A DNA stretch of 64,000 bases. It comes from Shewanella loihica PV-4. GTDB taxonomy: Bacteria > Pseudomonadota > Gammaproteobacteria > Enterobacterales > Shewanellaceae. The translations under genes were made by a program, and so were the position numbers. Numbering within the stretch: the first letter of the stretch is position 1; every line of letters starts with the position of its first letter. Of the stretch, positions 31,493 to 41,816 are shown one piece after another. The stretch lies in contig NC_009092.1 in the NCBI RefSeq assembly GCF_000016065.1, positions 4,526,001 through 4,590,000 of the forward strand, written 5' to 3'. The notes beneath the pieces were generated by a model. The model worked only from the letters and a program-made list of their open reading frames with translations, searched no databases and was not told where the DNA came from.

Positions 31493-33579
31493 TCGTTACC
31501 ATCCTCGTCATCAAATAACTCATCAACATAACTAGGGTAATCGTAGTTTTCCTGAACAACATTAGGCAAAGGGATGACCTCTGCCGTTCCTTCAGGATTC
31601 TCAGGGACACGAGGTTTTCGCGCTTCCCGCTCATCTTGAAGTTCTGCTTTGCGATTGGGCCTAATTGCAGCTATCCGTTCAGCCTTGGTCAGAGCCGATA
31701 CATCAGGACTCAATTTTTCTGCCTGTTGAATTTTGTCTATGACTCGACGTTCATGCTCTCTTTTATGCTTGCTAGCTCTAATGCGACTGTTAGCCGCAGT
31801 AACCTTCAACTGCTCTTGGCGCTGCCACACTTCCCAAAAGGAACAATTTACAAACTCTCTAGAACGTTCTGAAAGTTTACAAATCCAATGTTCAGCACTA
31901 TTGGTATAAGGAAATAAATAAATTTCGTACGCAGAATCAGGATCATAGGCAACAACCACTTTTTCAGGTCGAGAAACTTCCTTTGCTCTGTGCATCCAAC
32001 CTTCTGCAATCATCTCCTGACAAGTGTAATAAACACCGAAAACACAAATTCCTAACGTTGAAACAGTAGCGTTTTCTCTCGGGAGTAAACTCAACCTGAT
32101 TGACGCTTCTGAAGCGGCGCGCAAACGTCCAGTACGATTCTTCACTCCCCAGTTCCACAATTCTAATGGAACATTGGGAAGATCCACTGGCATATCGGCA
32201 GACCGATCATACTTTTTCAACACATGATATTTATTATGATAAATAATTGAAGAAATTATGATTTCTTTAAAATCAGATATAGACAGCTTGGCATCAAGAC
32301 GATAGTCCTTACCCCCATGTTTTCTTACGGTGTTACCTGTCACAACGCCAGGGGCAAAGGGAGTATAATCAGCCTGCAAGACATTAAAGTTCTGCTCAAC
32401 AATGCCTTTGGCATCACCACGAAATGGCGGCGTATTTTCAATTCGAATAGAGAAGCTTTTTTCAAGATTTTCTATCTGGTACCCGAGCAGTTCTCCCCGA
32501 TCAGCTAGAATACAATCCGGTAAGCCAATTGCTGGCCAATCTTCCGCTTCAATATCCAATCCAAACTGATGACAAAGTTCTACTTTGTCAGTCATAGCCG
32601 ACTTTATGGCCTGGATTGCAGCTACGTAAGATGGGTTTTCAAAGCCGATGTAGAACCCAACGACAAGTCGGCTGAAAACATCAATGACAATGTAGACAAC
32701 TGGTCGTCCAACAATCCAGCTTCGATTTGCATCAGAGACCACATAAATATCAGCGATGGTCGCGTCAATTTCAAAACGAGAGCCAGGACCTAATGCATGC
32801 AAATTTGCAGTGCCTGTCAACGGACGAATGTCTTTGTTGTACTTGTTTCGATTGACTCGGCTTTTAATTTTTTCAACTTGAGAATATTCACGCTGATAGA
32901 AATGCTTCATCTGCCAGTTCGTCGGAATTTCCTCTTCTGGAATATCAGGAAAGTAAGCCTCATACATATCCTTAAAGCGCCTGTGGGCATAAGGAAATGA
33001 GTAGCCCTTGTCGGTAAGAAGATATTTTTGAATGGCTATCCTGAACAATTTTTCAATGAGTTCATCAACATTGACGCCAGTCCCAGGTTCATACTTCCGA
33101 GGACGACCGAGCTTTTTCTCTCCTGGAATTCGCTTTTTGCCCTTCGCGCCAGAGTTTTTATAGTCGGGGAGTAATGCGTTAGGGATCTGGCCTCTTTTCC
33201 AATACTGTCGAATAAGCCGATACAACGTTTGCTTAGTTGTCTTATTGTTAGACATCACATCTTCGATGGCTTTAGCTCTGACCTTAGGAAGGAAAAAATC
33301 ATCGCTCTCAATGATTGGGCCAATCAGCTCGTAATTTTGATCCCTTTTCACTTGGGCTACGCTGCCGTCGGGTGGCGATGACAGTATTAAATCCGTATAT
33401 GGATCATCAACCCTACGCAAAGCCCCATTATGAATGGCTTCAGTTAACGTATCTAAATCAATTAGCGCGGGGAAATGACTAGGACTGTCGATTGATATCC
33501 AAACAAACGCATCTCCCAATCGACGTAGAATTCGAAAACGTTCCTGATCAAACTCCAATACATCATTGATTCGAAACAT
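31489..33579 (-). CDS. tnsB: DDE transposase TnsB
   Basis: TnsB binds the repeated sites in the element ends and cuts and joins the 3' strands. The 696-residue protein (702 in Tn7) has DNA-binding helical domains at about 100-250. The RNase-H core carries all three metal ligands, Asp272 (FEIDATIAD), Asp360 (ILADRGELLG) and Glu395 (KGIVEQNF), almost the same numbers as in Tn7. The C terminus is charged and contains the tail that in Tn7 contacts TnsC. It overlaps tnsA by 17 bases and tnsC by 4, so the operon is tightly packed. Confidence 0.96.
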   Translation of the reverse strand: MFRINDVLEFDQERFRILRRLGDAFVWISIDSPSHFPALIDLDTLTEAIHNGALRRVDDPYTDLILSSPPDGSVAQVKRDQNYELIGPIIESDDFFLPKVRAKAIEDVMSNNKTTKQTLYRLIRQYWKRGQIPNALLPDYKNSGAKGKKRIPGEKKLGRPRKYEPGTGVNVDELIEKLFRIAIQKYLLTDKGYSFPYAHRRFKDMYEAYFPDIPEEEIPTNWQMKHFYQREYSQVEKIKSRVNRNKYNKDIRPLTGTANLHALGPGSRFEIDATIADIYVVSDANRSWIVGRPVVYIVIDVFSRLVVGFYIGFENPSYVAAIQAIKSAMTDKVELCHQFGLDIEAEDWPAIGLPDCILADRGELLGYQIENLEKSFSIRIENTPPFRGDAKGIVEQNFNVLQADYTPFAPGVVTGNTVRKHGGKDYRLDAKLSISDFKEIIISSIIYHNKYHVLKKYDRSADMPVDLPNVPLELWNWGVKNRTGRLRAASEASIRLSLLPRENATVSTLGICVFGVYYTCQEMIAEGWMHRAKEVSRPEKVVVAYDPDSAYEIYLFPYTNSAEHWICKLSERSREFVNCSFWEVWQRQEQLKVTAANSRIRASKHKREHERRVIDKIQQAEKLSPDVSALTKAERIAAIRPNRKAELQDEREARKPRVPENPEGTAEVIPLPNVVQENYDYPSYVDELFDDEDGNE

Positions 33580-34390
33580 GACGAGCTCCGATTAAGTTCC
33601 CCATATTTTCGGCCACAAGATCTTTACCTATGAGTTGGTGAAATGGCTGAGACATATCAAAATAAAAGCAACGATTTGCGAGTAACTGCCTAATTTCATA
33701 GATAGAAGAACCATCTGGTAGGTTATATGTACGGTCAATATCCTTACAAATATCGGTTACGAATTTCCTCTCATTACGGTAAAACACTTCACTGTAATAA
33801 GCTGTTTTATCAACTAAAAACTCATCTTCTATGTCATCCTTTTCTAAGGGATAGATCCAGCTAATATTCTGCACAAGGGTCGGAGAAACATCATGCTCAG
33901 TCACCAGAAACCAAGGTATTTGTTTCATTTTCCAGAATCGCCGTTCAATTTCTAACTTTTCGAAAATACGAGGATCTTTTAAAGCTTCCGATCGCTTAGC
34001 TTGAATGACATATCTAGGACATTGAGGGTCAAGAGAATCAACCAGAAAATCTGACGACATATATAGCTGTACGCCGCTATCTGATGGATGACGAATACCA
34101 TTTTCAGAGGCAATTATCAGTGTATCCTCTCGTTCAAGCGGAAACTGCTCCCGAATATCGACAACATCCGCCTTCCACTCAAGAGACAAGAAAACAGCTA
34201 ACTCAACATCAGAAAGTAACTGATGAGTACGTTGACATTTATGGCCAAAGACTCGATGAGAACGGCCATCAGAAGGCACATCTCTAACGGTAAGCCAAGG
34301 CAGGTAATTGGCTCCATCACCTTGACCTCGGCCCTCTTTAATCCAACGATTATACTTGGCTTCAGAGGGTGCATATTTGCTTTTTGCCAT
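33563..34390 (-). CDS. tnsA: Restriction-like endonuclease TnsA
   Basis: TnsA cuts the 5' strands so that the element leaves as a true cut-and-paste molecule. The 275-residue protein (273 in Tn7) has the type-II-restriction-like active site Glu63 (SDVELAVFL), Asp114 (MSSDFLVDS) and Lys132 (IQAKRSEAL), identical positions to Tn7 TnsA. The C-terminal winged region (SIYEIRQLLANR) contacts TnsC in Tn7. It is the first gene of tnsABCDE. A lone TnsB-type site lies 52-68 bases upstream at 34442-34458, where Tn7 has its right end and the TnsB-repressed tns promoter. Confidence 0.96.
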   Translation of the reverse strand: MAKSKYAPSEAKYNRWIKEGRGQGDGANYLPWLTVRDVPSDGRSHRVFGHKCQRTHQLLSDVELAVFLSLEWKADVVDIREQFPLEREDTLIIASENGIRHPSDSGVQLYMSSDFLVDSLDPQCPRYVIQAKRSEALKDPRIFEKLEIERRFWKMKQIPWFLVTEHDVSPTLVQNISWIYPLEKDDIEDEFLVDKTAYYSEVFYRNERKFVTDICKDIDRTYNLPDGSSIYEIRQLLANRCFYFDMSQPFHQLIGKDLVAENMGNLIGARHVSNQ

Positions 34391-34441
34391 AATCAGTTTT
34401 CAAAATCTGGCGGTTAAAAAAGCATAATTGCAACAACAGCA

Positions 34442-34458
34442 GTATGCAACTTTATTAC
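34442..34458 (-). promoter_or_regulatory. Isolated TnsB-type site upstream of tnsA
   Basis: GTATGCAACTTTATTAC matches the right-end sites (GTATGAGACTTTATTAC and so on) in 15 of 17 positions and has the same orientation. In Tn7 the right-end sites directly adjoin tnsA. Here this one is alone and the other three are 8.5 kb away. It probably still lets TnsB repress the tns promoter (inference). Confidence 0.8.
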
Positions 34459-34478
34459 TTAGAGTTAGAAGTGTGTAG

Positions 34479-35722
<1,244 letters not shown>

Positions 35723-35731
35723 CCACTACAC

Positions 35732-35863
35732 TATAAGCAACTCATCAACGGCAAACTGAGTCTTCGTGATTACAACGCTCAAGTCGGTGAAATCATGGCA
35801 GGAGTTGCAGCGTTGAACAAAATAAGCAGGCTAGGTATGCCTGTTCGTCAGGTAACTGGATAA
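35732..35863 (+). pseudogene. C-terminal fragment of an unknown protein cut by IS3
   Basis: Directly after the IS3 right end an open frame of 43 codons without a start reads YKQLINGKLSLRDYNAQVGE and then EIMAGVAALNKISRLGMPV to a stop. It looks like a genuine protein tail. The rest is absent from the other side of the IS, which agrees with the missing target duplication. I do not recognise the parent family. Confidence 0.5.
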
Positions 35864-36231
35864 ATCACAGAAGAGCGTAGGGCTACTACGTTTCTAGTAC
35901 TGAATTGATCAACAAGGCCTATTATCTTTATTTAAGTTAATGCTGGCTTTGCCATTTATTCGTCGTCATTGAATACATAACCTATACAAAAACAGATTGC
36001 CAGTGGCTATTTAATCAGTTGAAAAAAATGACGAGTAGATTGTTAGGTAGTTGTGATCTTGTTATCGTTATCTATTAAAATAAAGAGTGATTATTGGTGG
36101 AAACTATGTAGTGGAAATCACTTAGGTCCTGTTTAAAAAAGCGGGATGATGCTCCAAATGCCGGTTGGTCTCAGTAGAGACCAATTTGGAAGCTGAATTT
36201 TAATCTTTTAACTTTCTTAGGAAACATTTAT
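35864..36231. other. AT-rich intergenic segment before the alkylsulfatase
   Basis: No gene seen. There is an inverted repeat GGTCTC-AGTA-GAGACC (about 36168-36183) and an AGGAAA ribosome site for the next gene at 36221. Base composition is that of the surrounding acquired DNA. Confidence 0.5.
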
Positions 36232-38238
36232 ATGAAAACGACTCGTATACTCGCGTATTCGGCGCTACTTTCCATGATGGCCGCATCGCAAGCCGTTATG
36301 GCTTATGATTTCAACACAAAAACCAAAGAAGCCACCTCGTTTACCAAACAGGCCAATGAAAAAGTTTATCAAGAATTGAATTTCGACGATAAAACCGCTT
36401 TTGCAGATGCTGACCGTGGTTTTATTGCCCCGCTGTTGAATGATGGCAATATCGACGGTGTATTTAACGCGACCGCAATGAACTACATGCAGGATAAGAA
36501 GTCACCAGATTCAGTTAACCCGAGCTTGTGGCGTCATGCTCAATTGGTTAACCGCGGCGGCCTGTATCAGGTCAGTGAGCATATCTATCAGGTTCGTGGT
36601 CAAGATTTGTCAAACCTGACTATCATAGAAACAGACAATGGTGTGGTTTTCTATGATGTAGAGTATTCGGGTAAAGCACTTAATGCGTCTATCGCGCTTT
36701 ACGAAAAACACCGAGGCAAGCGTGCACTCAAAGGTGTGATCATGTCGCACAGCCATGCCGATCATTTTGGGGGGTTTGAAGGCATTTATGCTGCTGGTCT
36801 TGCTACGCCAGAAGATGTCCAGAGTGGTAAGTTACCAGTCATTGCGCCCGTGGGATTCGTTGAAGAAGCGGTGAGTGAGAACGTGATGGGTGGCAACATC
36901 ATGGCTCGTCGCGCAGGTTATCAATATGGTAATGTGCTTAAAGTGAATGATAAAGGTATTGTGACTGGTGCACTCGGCCCCGCATTGGCCAATGATGAGT
37001 CATCTCTGCCCATACCCAATCACTTTATTGAAAAGGATGGTGAAATCGTCAAAATTGACGGTGTGGATTTTGAATTTTACCTAGTACCACATACCGAGGC
37101 TCCAGCAGAAATGGTCATGTTTATTCCGAAATGGAATGCAATGTCCTTGGCTGAAGACTTGAATCATTTGCAACACAATATCTATACGCTGCGTGGAGCT
37201 CAGATCCGCGATTCAGCAGCTTGGGCCAAATACTTGAATCAAGCGATTGGCCGTTGGGGTGATAAGGTGGAAGTGCAATTTGGGCCGCACACTTGGCCTG
37301 TATGGGGTAATGACAAAGTCGTTGAGTACATGAAAGACCAGCGCGACTTGTATCAGTCGCTTTACGACACCACAATGCGTTATGCCAACTACGGCTATGG
37401 TCCCGATGAAATTGCAGAAAATGCTAAGTTACCTGAATCTGTGTTCAATAAATGGGATAACCGTCCATACTACGGCAATCTAAAGAACAACTTGAAATCA
37501 ACTTATATCCGCAACCTAGGTTGGTTTGATGGTAACGCCGCTAAATTGGCAACTTACCCAGATGCGGAGCGTGGCGAACGCTACGTCGAGGCATTTGGTG
37601 GAGAGCAGAAAGTCATTGATGCTGCTCTGAACAGTTTCAACAAAGGTGACTACCGTTTCGCCACCGAGTTGCTGAACAACGTCGTTGCGTCGAATCCAGA
37701 GAATAAGCAAGCGACATTCTTGATGGCCGACGCGCTTGAGCAATTGGGCTATCAGGATGAAACTACGCTGACTCGAAATCTCTACTTGTCAGGTGCACAG
37801 GAGCTACGTATGGGTGGTAACGTACCGAACAACCTATCGACGGCTTCACCAGAAGTTATTGCCGCTCTGTCAGGGGATATGCTGATGCCTTATTTGGGCA
37901 TGATTATTGACCAAGTCAAAGCTGAGAAAGTGGGTAATTATGTCATTAACCTAAACTTGGCTGATGACAAACAATTTACTGTCGATCTGCACAACGGGGT
38001 ATTCAATACTCTAGACGTCACAGCCAAGAACGCTGACGTCACACTGGATATCAGTAAGCCGGATCTGTTAACTTTCCTTGCAGGTAAAATATCAATGAAC
38101 GACCTGATGAAATCAAATAAGGTCAAGGTTGATGGTGATGCCAAGGTATTAGATCATTTGCCCGGTTTGTTCGACTTAAACATTAAGAACGACATGAACC
38201 TCGTTCTTCCCCTACAAGCAGACCATCGGATCAAGTAA
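36232..38238 (+). CDS. Secreted alkyl sulfatase, metallo-beta-lactamase fold (SdsA1/BDS1 family)
   Basis: The enzyme hydrolyses primary or secondary alkyl sulfates such as SDS to alcohol and sulfate in the periplasm. The 668-residue protein has a signal peptide (1-24, ending VMA). The metallo-beta-lactamase domain carries the zinc motif SHSHADHFGG near residue 175 and further ligands in HTEAPAEMV. A helical dimerisation domain (about 380-520) and a C-terminal SCP2-like lipid-binding domain (about 545-665, ending LFDLNIKNDMNLVLPL) complete the three-domain SdsA1 layout. It lies between IS remnants inside the transposon. An AGGAAA ribosome site supports the start. Substrate preference cannot be read from sequence. 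Confidence 0.9.
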   Translation: MKTTRILAYSALLSMMAASQAVMAYDFNTKTKEATSFTKQANEKVYQELNFDDKTAFADADRGFIAPLLNDGNIDGVFNATAMNYMQDKKSPDSVNPSLWRHAQLVNRGGLYQVSEHIYQVRGQDLSNLTIIETDNGVVFYDVEYSGKALNASIALYEKHRGKRALKGVIMSHSHADHFGGFEGIYAAGLATPEDVQSGKLPVIAPVGFVEEAVSENVMGGNIMARRAGYQYGNVLKVNDKGIVTGALGPALANDESSLPIPNHFIEKDGEIVKIDGVDFEFYLVPHTEAPAEMVMFIPKWNAMSLAEDLNHLQHNIYTLRGAQIRDSAAWAKYLNQAIGRWGDKVEVQFGPHTWPVWGNDKVVEYMKDQRDLYQSLYDTTMRYANYGYGPDEIAENAKLPESVFNKWDNRPYYGNLKNNLKSTYIRNLGWFDGNAAKLATYPDAERGERYVEAFGGEQKVIDAALNSFNKGDYRFATELLNNVVASNPENKQATFLMADALEQLGYQDETTLTRNLYLSGAQELRMGGNVPNNLSTASPEVIAALSGDMLMPYLGMIIDQVKAEKVGNYVINLNLADDKQFTVDLHNGVFNTLDVTAKNADVTLDISKPDLLTFLAGKISMNDLMKSNKVKVDGDAKVLDHLPGLFDLNIKNDMNLVLPLQADHRIK

Positions 38239-38272
38239 ATTACGTGATGTAAGCTGTGAAGCTATAGGCTCA

Positions 38273-38295
38273 GCCCTCCGAAACGGAGGGCTTCA
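38273..38295 (+). terminator. Putative terminator after the alkylsulfatase gene
   Basis: GCCCTCCG-AAA-CGGAGGGC is a perfect stem with a tight loop 35 bases past the stop. The following T tract is weak (TTCAATA), so termination may be partial. Confidence 0.6.
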
Positions 38296-38899
38296 ATAGC
38301 AACGCGTTGTCACTGGAGTAACGAATGTGTAGGACGTCTTGCACAGATCAGATGTATAATTTCTAAGTTGAGAGGAGGATGCAATTTGCGTCCTCTTTTC
38401 TATCGGTTAGTTAGGCATCATCCTTTTTAAGAAGCGTTATTTCCGCTTGTAAGCCTTTTCGCTCTTTAGGGGCGTCATATCGATCATTGACGCCCCCAAC
38501 TACTTTGAACTCGCGGCTCACGTTCAAACACAATTGTTCACGTCATTTTTCAACACTAGCAGGATCTGTATATTTAAGTTCATGATGTCTTGCTGTTTGG
38601 ACGAAAATCCAAGTTGTTGGAATATTCTCTGACATCAGGAATCCAGTCCAACGAGCTGGCAATGATGATGTAATTTGCATTTCTATCCATAAGGAATATA
38701 CATCGCTGCTTGGATCGTTTCGGTGAATAGTGCGCTATGCTCATTGAAAGGGTATGTAGATAGTCAAGTGAATACACTCTTTTTGTGGTGCTAATTACGC
38801 ATAGCATGAGCCTAGCACGCCATTATGATGGCGCTATATCGGTGGCAATATCGAAAAATGCCGCCATGCGGCGGCAAGAGCCGTGATAAGCATTGCCAT
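38296..38899. other. Non-coding stretch between alkylsulfatase and IS3 remnant
   Basis: No supported gene. A minus-strand frame at 38580-38807 (75 codons) has no recognisable family, no good ribosome site and biased composition. The region looks like decayed mobile DNA. Confidence 0.4.
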
Positions 38900-39344
38900 A
38901 AGGGCATCTAGCGCGAGATAACTCGCCAAGAGCTTGATACAAATGTCAAAGACGCTTTTGACAACAGTAAAGTTCGAGATGGTTTGCGACGAATCCCAAA
39001 AGAACTGGCCGAGAACGATGATAGTCATAATGTTAAAACCATTGAAGTTAGCATGAAGCGTCAGGACTTAACGCCGAAAGCGGCACGCAAGTTTAAGTGT
39101 ACAATGGACTGAAAGCATAAGATGCCTGTAGATCCAAACTTGCTAGCTCTAGACTTTAATACAATGGCTCCGAATCAGAAATGGGCGGGTGACCAGAGAT
39201 GAGATACGCTAAGCGATCTTTGAGTACATTGAGGTTGATTATAATCGGAAGGGAAGGCTATGTGCTCTTGGGTATCTAAGCCCAGTTAACGTTGAACAGC
39301 AAAATGTCGCTTAATGCAGCGTCCAGTCTGGCTGGAGCAGATCA
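38900..39344 (+). pseudogene. Degenerate IS3-family OrfB remnant
   Basis: Pieces of an IS3 transposase can be read in shifting frames. First comes DNSKVRDGLRRIPKELAEND and MKRQDLTPKAARKFKCTMD followed by a stop, then NLLALDFNTMAPNQKWAGD. After an internal deletion comes the C terminus AIFEYIEVDYNRKGRLCALG then YLSPVNVEQQNVA. A right-end-like sequence, GTCCAGTCTGGCTGGAGCAG plus ATCA, closes it. Most of the catalytic core is missing. This IS differs from the intact one at 34474. Confidence 0.8.
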
Positions 39345-39623
39345 TGCAGCTAAAGGTCAGAACCCAAGCCCCTAGTTCACTAGCAAGCCTGCTGGAATTG
39401 ATTCATTCTTACAGGAACACGAAGCTACATTGTCCTAATTCCACACTTGGAAAGAAGGCCTGCCCCTGTAATTCAGGAGTAAAGTTACTAACTTTAATAG
39501 TTTGATTTTGCATGGCATTAAGTTAATGCTGCCTATAAAATTACCGTCTTAATTTTCATCAAGCTGGTAGATTTTGTAAAGATATAAGGCATTGTGAAGC
39601 CATAAGTTACCAATTATATTTCA
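39345..39623. other. Unassigned DNA between IS3 and IS66 remnants
   Basis: No gene, repeat or regulatory signal that I can support is present in these 280 bases. Confidence 0.4.
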
Positions 39624-39800
39624 CTAACACAACTGGCGGTCAAGAGCGAGCTTAAACTGCTCAATTAAGGATTGGCGCTCTTGTTGCCATTGAGCCTCCT
39701 TTTCTTGCCAGCCTTTTTGTTCAGACATCAACGCTTTCACCATAGCTTGAAGCTCGGCGATGTCTTGACTCTCAGCGTTAATATTAGGCGTCTTTTTCAT
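39624..39800 (-). pseudogene. IS66 transposase TnpC, N-terminal fragment
   Basis: Fifty-eight codons starting MKKTPNINAESQDIAELQA, with the coiled-coil region WQEKEAQWQQERQSLIEQF, then FKLALDRQL. At that point intact TnpC would continue with FGKSSE, but the frame ends abruptly (C, stop). All catalytic residues are lost, so the element cannot move by itself. Confidence 0.8.
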
Positions 39801-39859
39801 GGCATTTATTATACTAAAAAGACCACTCTAAGGCTTGGTACAACTGACTTTTATCGAGA

Positions 39860-40213
39860 TTAACTCATTGTAAAATTGTCTATTTTTATCGGTTTGCGAC
39901 CGATTATAGTGAAGCCAGATAACAGCCTGTCTAAGTCAAATTGAGTCAGGGTGTATACCTGTTTTTTCTCTTGAGTGGGCCATTTGAATTTGGCTTTTTC
40001 CAGCCGCTTATACCACAGAGCGAAGCCTGTTTTATCCCAATACAAGACTTTGATTTTGTCGCGTTGTTTATTGGTAAACAGGAACAGCGCACCGCTTCCG
40101 AGCGGTAAATCGGTTTCAGATTCAATAATCGCCGCCAGACCATTAATGGACTTTCTAAAATCCACGAACTCCCGATACAGGTAAACATTAGGGGCACTCA
40201 GCATTCTCTTCAT
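39860..40213 (-). CDS. tnpB: IS66 accessory protein TnpB
   Basis: A 117-residue protein with the IS66 Orf2 hallmarks VYLYREFVDFRKSINGLAA, LFLFTNKQRDKIKVLYWD and GFALWYKRLEKAKFKWP. TnpB is required for IS66 transposition by an unclear mechanism. Its start overlaps the tnpA stop by 4 bases. Intact, but in a non-functional element. Confidence 0.93.
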   Translation of the reverse strand: MKRMLSAPNVYLYREFVDFRKSINGLAAIIESETDLPLGSGALFLFTNKQRDKIKVLYWDKTGFALWYKRLEKAKFKWPTQEKKQVYTLTQFDLDRLLSGFTIIGRKPIKIDNFTMS

Positions 40214-40530
40214 GACAGTGCTCCGATTAACTCTGCCAGAAACGAGGCAGGTGTTCCCTGGGGGATGCTGAGTTCAACGTCATTAATCAATAGTGTCATG
40301 TTGGCAATCGGTGTTTGGGTCATCTGATAGCGTGTCGTTTTTTCAACGACTTCAGCTTTAACGAATCCACTACTCTTAGGTTGCTCTATGAACTTTAGTT
40401 GCTGTCGCTTGGCATGGAAGGTTGAAAGGCTCAGCCCATTTTGTTCACAGAACACGCGTTGAGACAGATGACTGGATTCGTATTGATCGAATAGGGTATG
40501 CCATTCTTGAAGAGTGAGTCTTTTTGCCAT
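40210..40530 (-). CDS. tnpA: IS66 accessory protein TnpA
   Basis: A 106-residue helix-turn-helix protein: LTLQEWHTLFDQYESSHLSQ, then VFCEQNGLSLSTFHAKRQQL is the recognition unit. It is the first gene of the IS66 operon, 80 bases inside the terminus. Typical length for the family. Confidence 0.9.
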   Translation of the reverse strand: MAKRLTLQEWHTLFDQYESSHLSQRVFCEQNGLSLSTFHAKRQQLKFIEQPKSSGFVKAEVVEKTTRYQMTQTPIANMTLLINDVELSIPQGTPASFLAELIGALS

Positions 40531-40610
40531 TTCAAATCTCCTTGTGGTTGGAGATTTGATCTTATGGCGTGCCGAGATTGATTAGAATGTGGGGTTTATG
40601 ACGCGCTTAC

Positions 40611-41733
40611 GCTCAATGTCTAAATTCGGCCAATTAATGGGCATTTCAGGCCGAATCTTGGTCCTATTCCGGGTTATTCCCGGATTTCAGACAGATCTTG
40701 GTTGTCGTCGCAACATTTGGTCTACTGTAAACAGGTTTGCCAAAGTGAATAACATGGCTAACTGTGAGTCATTTTTCATCAGCCCCTTGTAGCGTGCTTT
40801 GATGAAGCCGAACTGACATTTGATAATGCGAAACGGGTGTTCTACCTTTGCTCGGATGCTGGCTTTTAAGTATTCGATGTTGATTATTGTCTTGTTCTTG
40901 CGTGGGCGCTTTTTCAGTGCCCGGATTTTACCGGGGCGCTCGGCAATCAGCCATTCCACGTTCGTGTCTTTCAATTCTTCCCGTTTCTGTGCGCCTTGAT
41001 AACCGGCATCGCCGGAAACGAATTCCTCTTCACCGTGAAGCAAATTATCTAATTGGTTCAGATCATGTTCGTTGGCAGCTGTGGTAACCAGCGTATGGGT
41101 GAGACCGCTCTTGGCATCCACACCAATGTAGGCTTTCATGCCGAAGTGCCATTGGTTGCCTTTCTTGGTCTGATGCATATCTGGGTCTCGCTCATTGTTT
41201 TTATTCTTAGTGGAGCTCGGTGCTTCAATAATCGTAGCATCCACCAACGTACCTTGTGTCATCATCACACCACTATCCGACAGCCATTGATTAACAGTTT
41301 TGAATAATTTTCGTGTGAGTTTATGCTTTTCCAGCAAGTGCCTAAAGTTCATGATGGTGGTACGGTCTGGGATCGCTTTATCGAGTGACAATAGTGCAAA
41401 CTGACGCATTGAAGCAATTTCGTATAACGCATCTTCGGTCGCTTCGTCACTAAGACTGTACCATTGCTGCATACAATGAATGCGGAACATTGTCTCAAGT
41501 GGATAAGGACGGCGACCGTTGCCGACTTTGGGGTAAAAGGGTTCAATCACGTCCAGCAGTTGAGACCACGGCAACAGGTTCTCCATCCGGGATAAAAAAA
41601 TCTCTTTGCGAGTCTGACGACGCTTGCTAGAAAACTCACTATCGGCAAAGGTTAGTTGTTGGCTCATGGGTGTTGGTCGTTGTGATGGACTGTGCCTCTA
41701 TGATCTCATATTAGGGACTTATTCGCACCTTCC
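40611..41733 (-). mobile_element. IS5-family insertion sequence, one end missing
   Basis: The outer terminus on the transposase 5' side is intact: the minus strand begins GGAAGGTGCGAATAAGTCCC (41733 inward), the classical IS5 inverted repeat. No matching repeat is found beyond the transposase stop, where the IS66 terminus intervenes at 40610. The element is therefore truncated by a few bases to tens of bases and probably immobile. Confidence 0.82.
40687..41667 (-). CDS. IS5-family transposase
   Basis: A 326-residue DDE transposase of the IS5 group. An N-terminal domain ([38 protein letters not shown]) is followed by the catalytic core with Asp in [12 protein letters not shown], Asp in [14 protein letters not shown] and Glu in [17 protein letters not shown]. 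The reading frame is complete although one IS end is lost. Confidence 0.95.
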   Translation of the reverse strand: MSQQLTFADSEFSSKRRQTRKEIFLSRMENLLPWSQLLDVIEPFYPKVGNGRRPYPLETMFRIHCMQQWYSLSDEATEDALYEIASMRQFALLSLDKAIPDRTTIMNFRHLLEKHKLTRKLFKTVNQWLSDSGVMMTQGTLVDATIIEAPSSTKNKNNERDPDMHQTKKGNQWHFGMKAYIGVDAKSGLTHTLVTTAANEHDLNQLDNLLHGEEEFVSGDAGYQGAQKREELKDTNVEWLIAERPGKIRALKKRPRKNKTIINIEYLKASIRAKVEHPFRIIKCQFGFIKARYKGLMKNDSQLAMLFTLANLFTVDQMLRRQPRSV

Positions 41734-41738
41734 CTAGA

Positions 41739-41816
41739 GATTTACACCGTAATCCCGATGGTAATGCTAAGTTTTGTTCTTATTGTGGCCAAAAGCTGCC
41801 TCATTGTTCTGAATAG
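41739..41816 (+). pseudogene. Zinc-ribbon protein C-terminal fragment
   Basis: Just outside the IS5 end a startless frame reads DLHRNPDGNAKFCSYCGQKL then PHCSE and stop. The C-x2-C pair followed by a third Cys looks like a zinc-ribbon tail. The parent gene was apparently interrupted by IS5 and its other half is not in the window. Confidence 0.5.

Larger units (their letters stand above)
39624..40610 (-). mobile_element. IS66-family element, truncated
   Basis: The upstream end is intact: read on the minus strand it begins GTAAGCGCGTCATAAACCCC, the typical IS66 terminus, at 40610. tnpA and tnpB follow. tnpC is broken after 58 codons and the distal end is missing. It directly abuts the IS5 element, whose inner terminal repeat is absent, so IS66 probably inserted into or recombined with IS5. 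Confidence 0.85.

Noticed and set aside
38580..38807. Minus-strand frame of 75 codons after the alkylsulfatase
   Set aside because: No ribosome site or family; not distinguishable from chance.
38834..39028. Minus-strand frame of 64 codons
   Set aside because: It is the antisense shadow of the degenerate IS3 transposase read on the plus strand.
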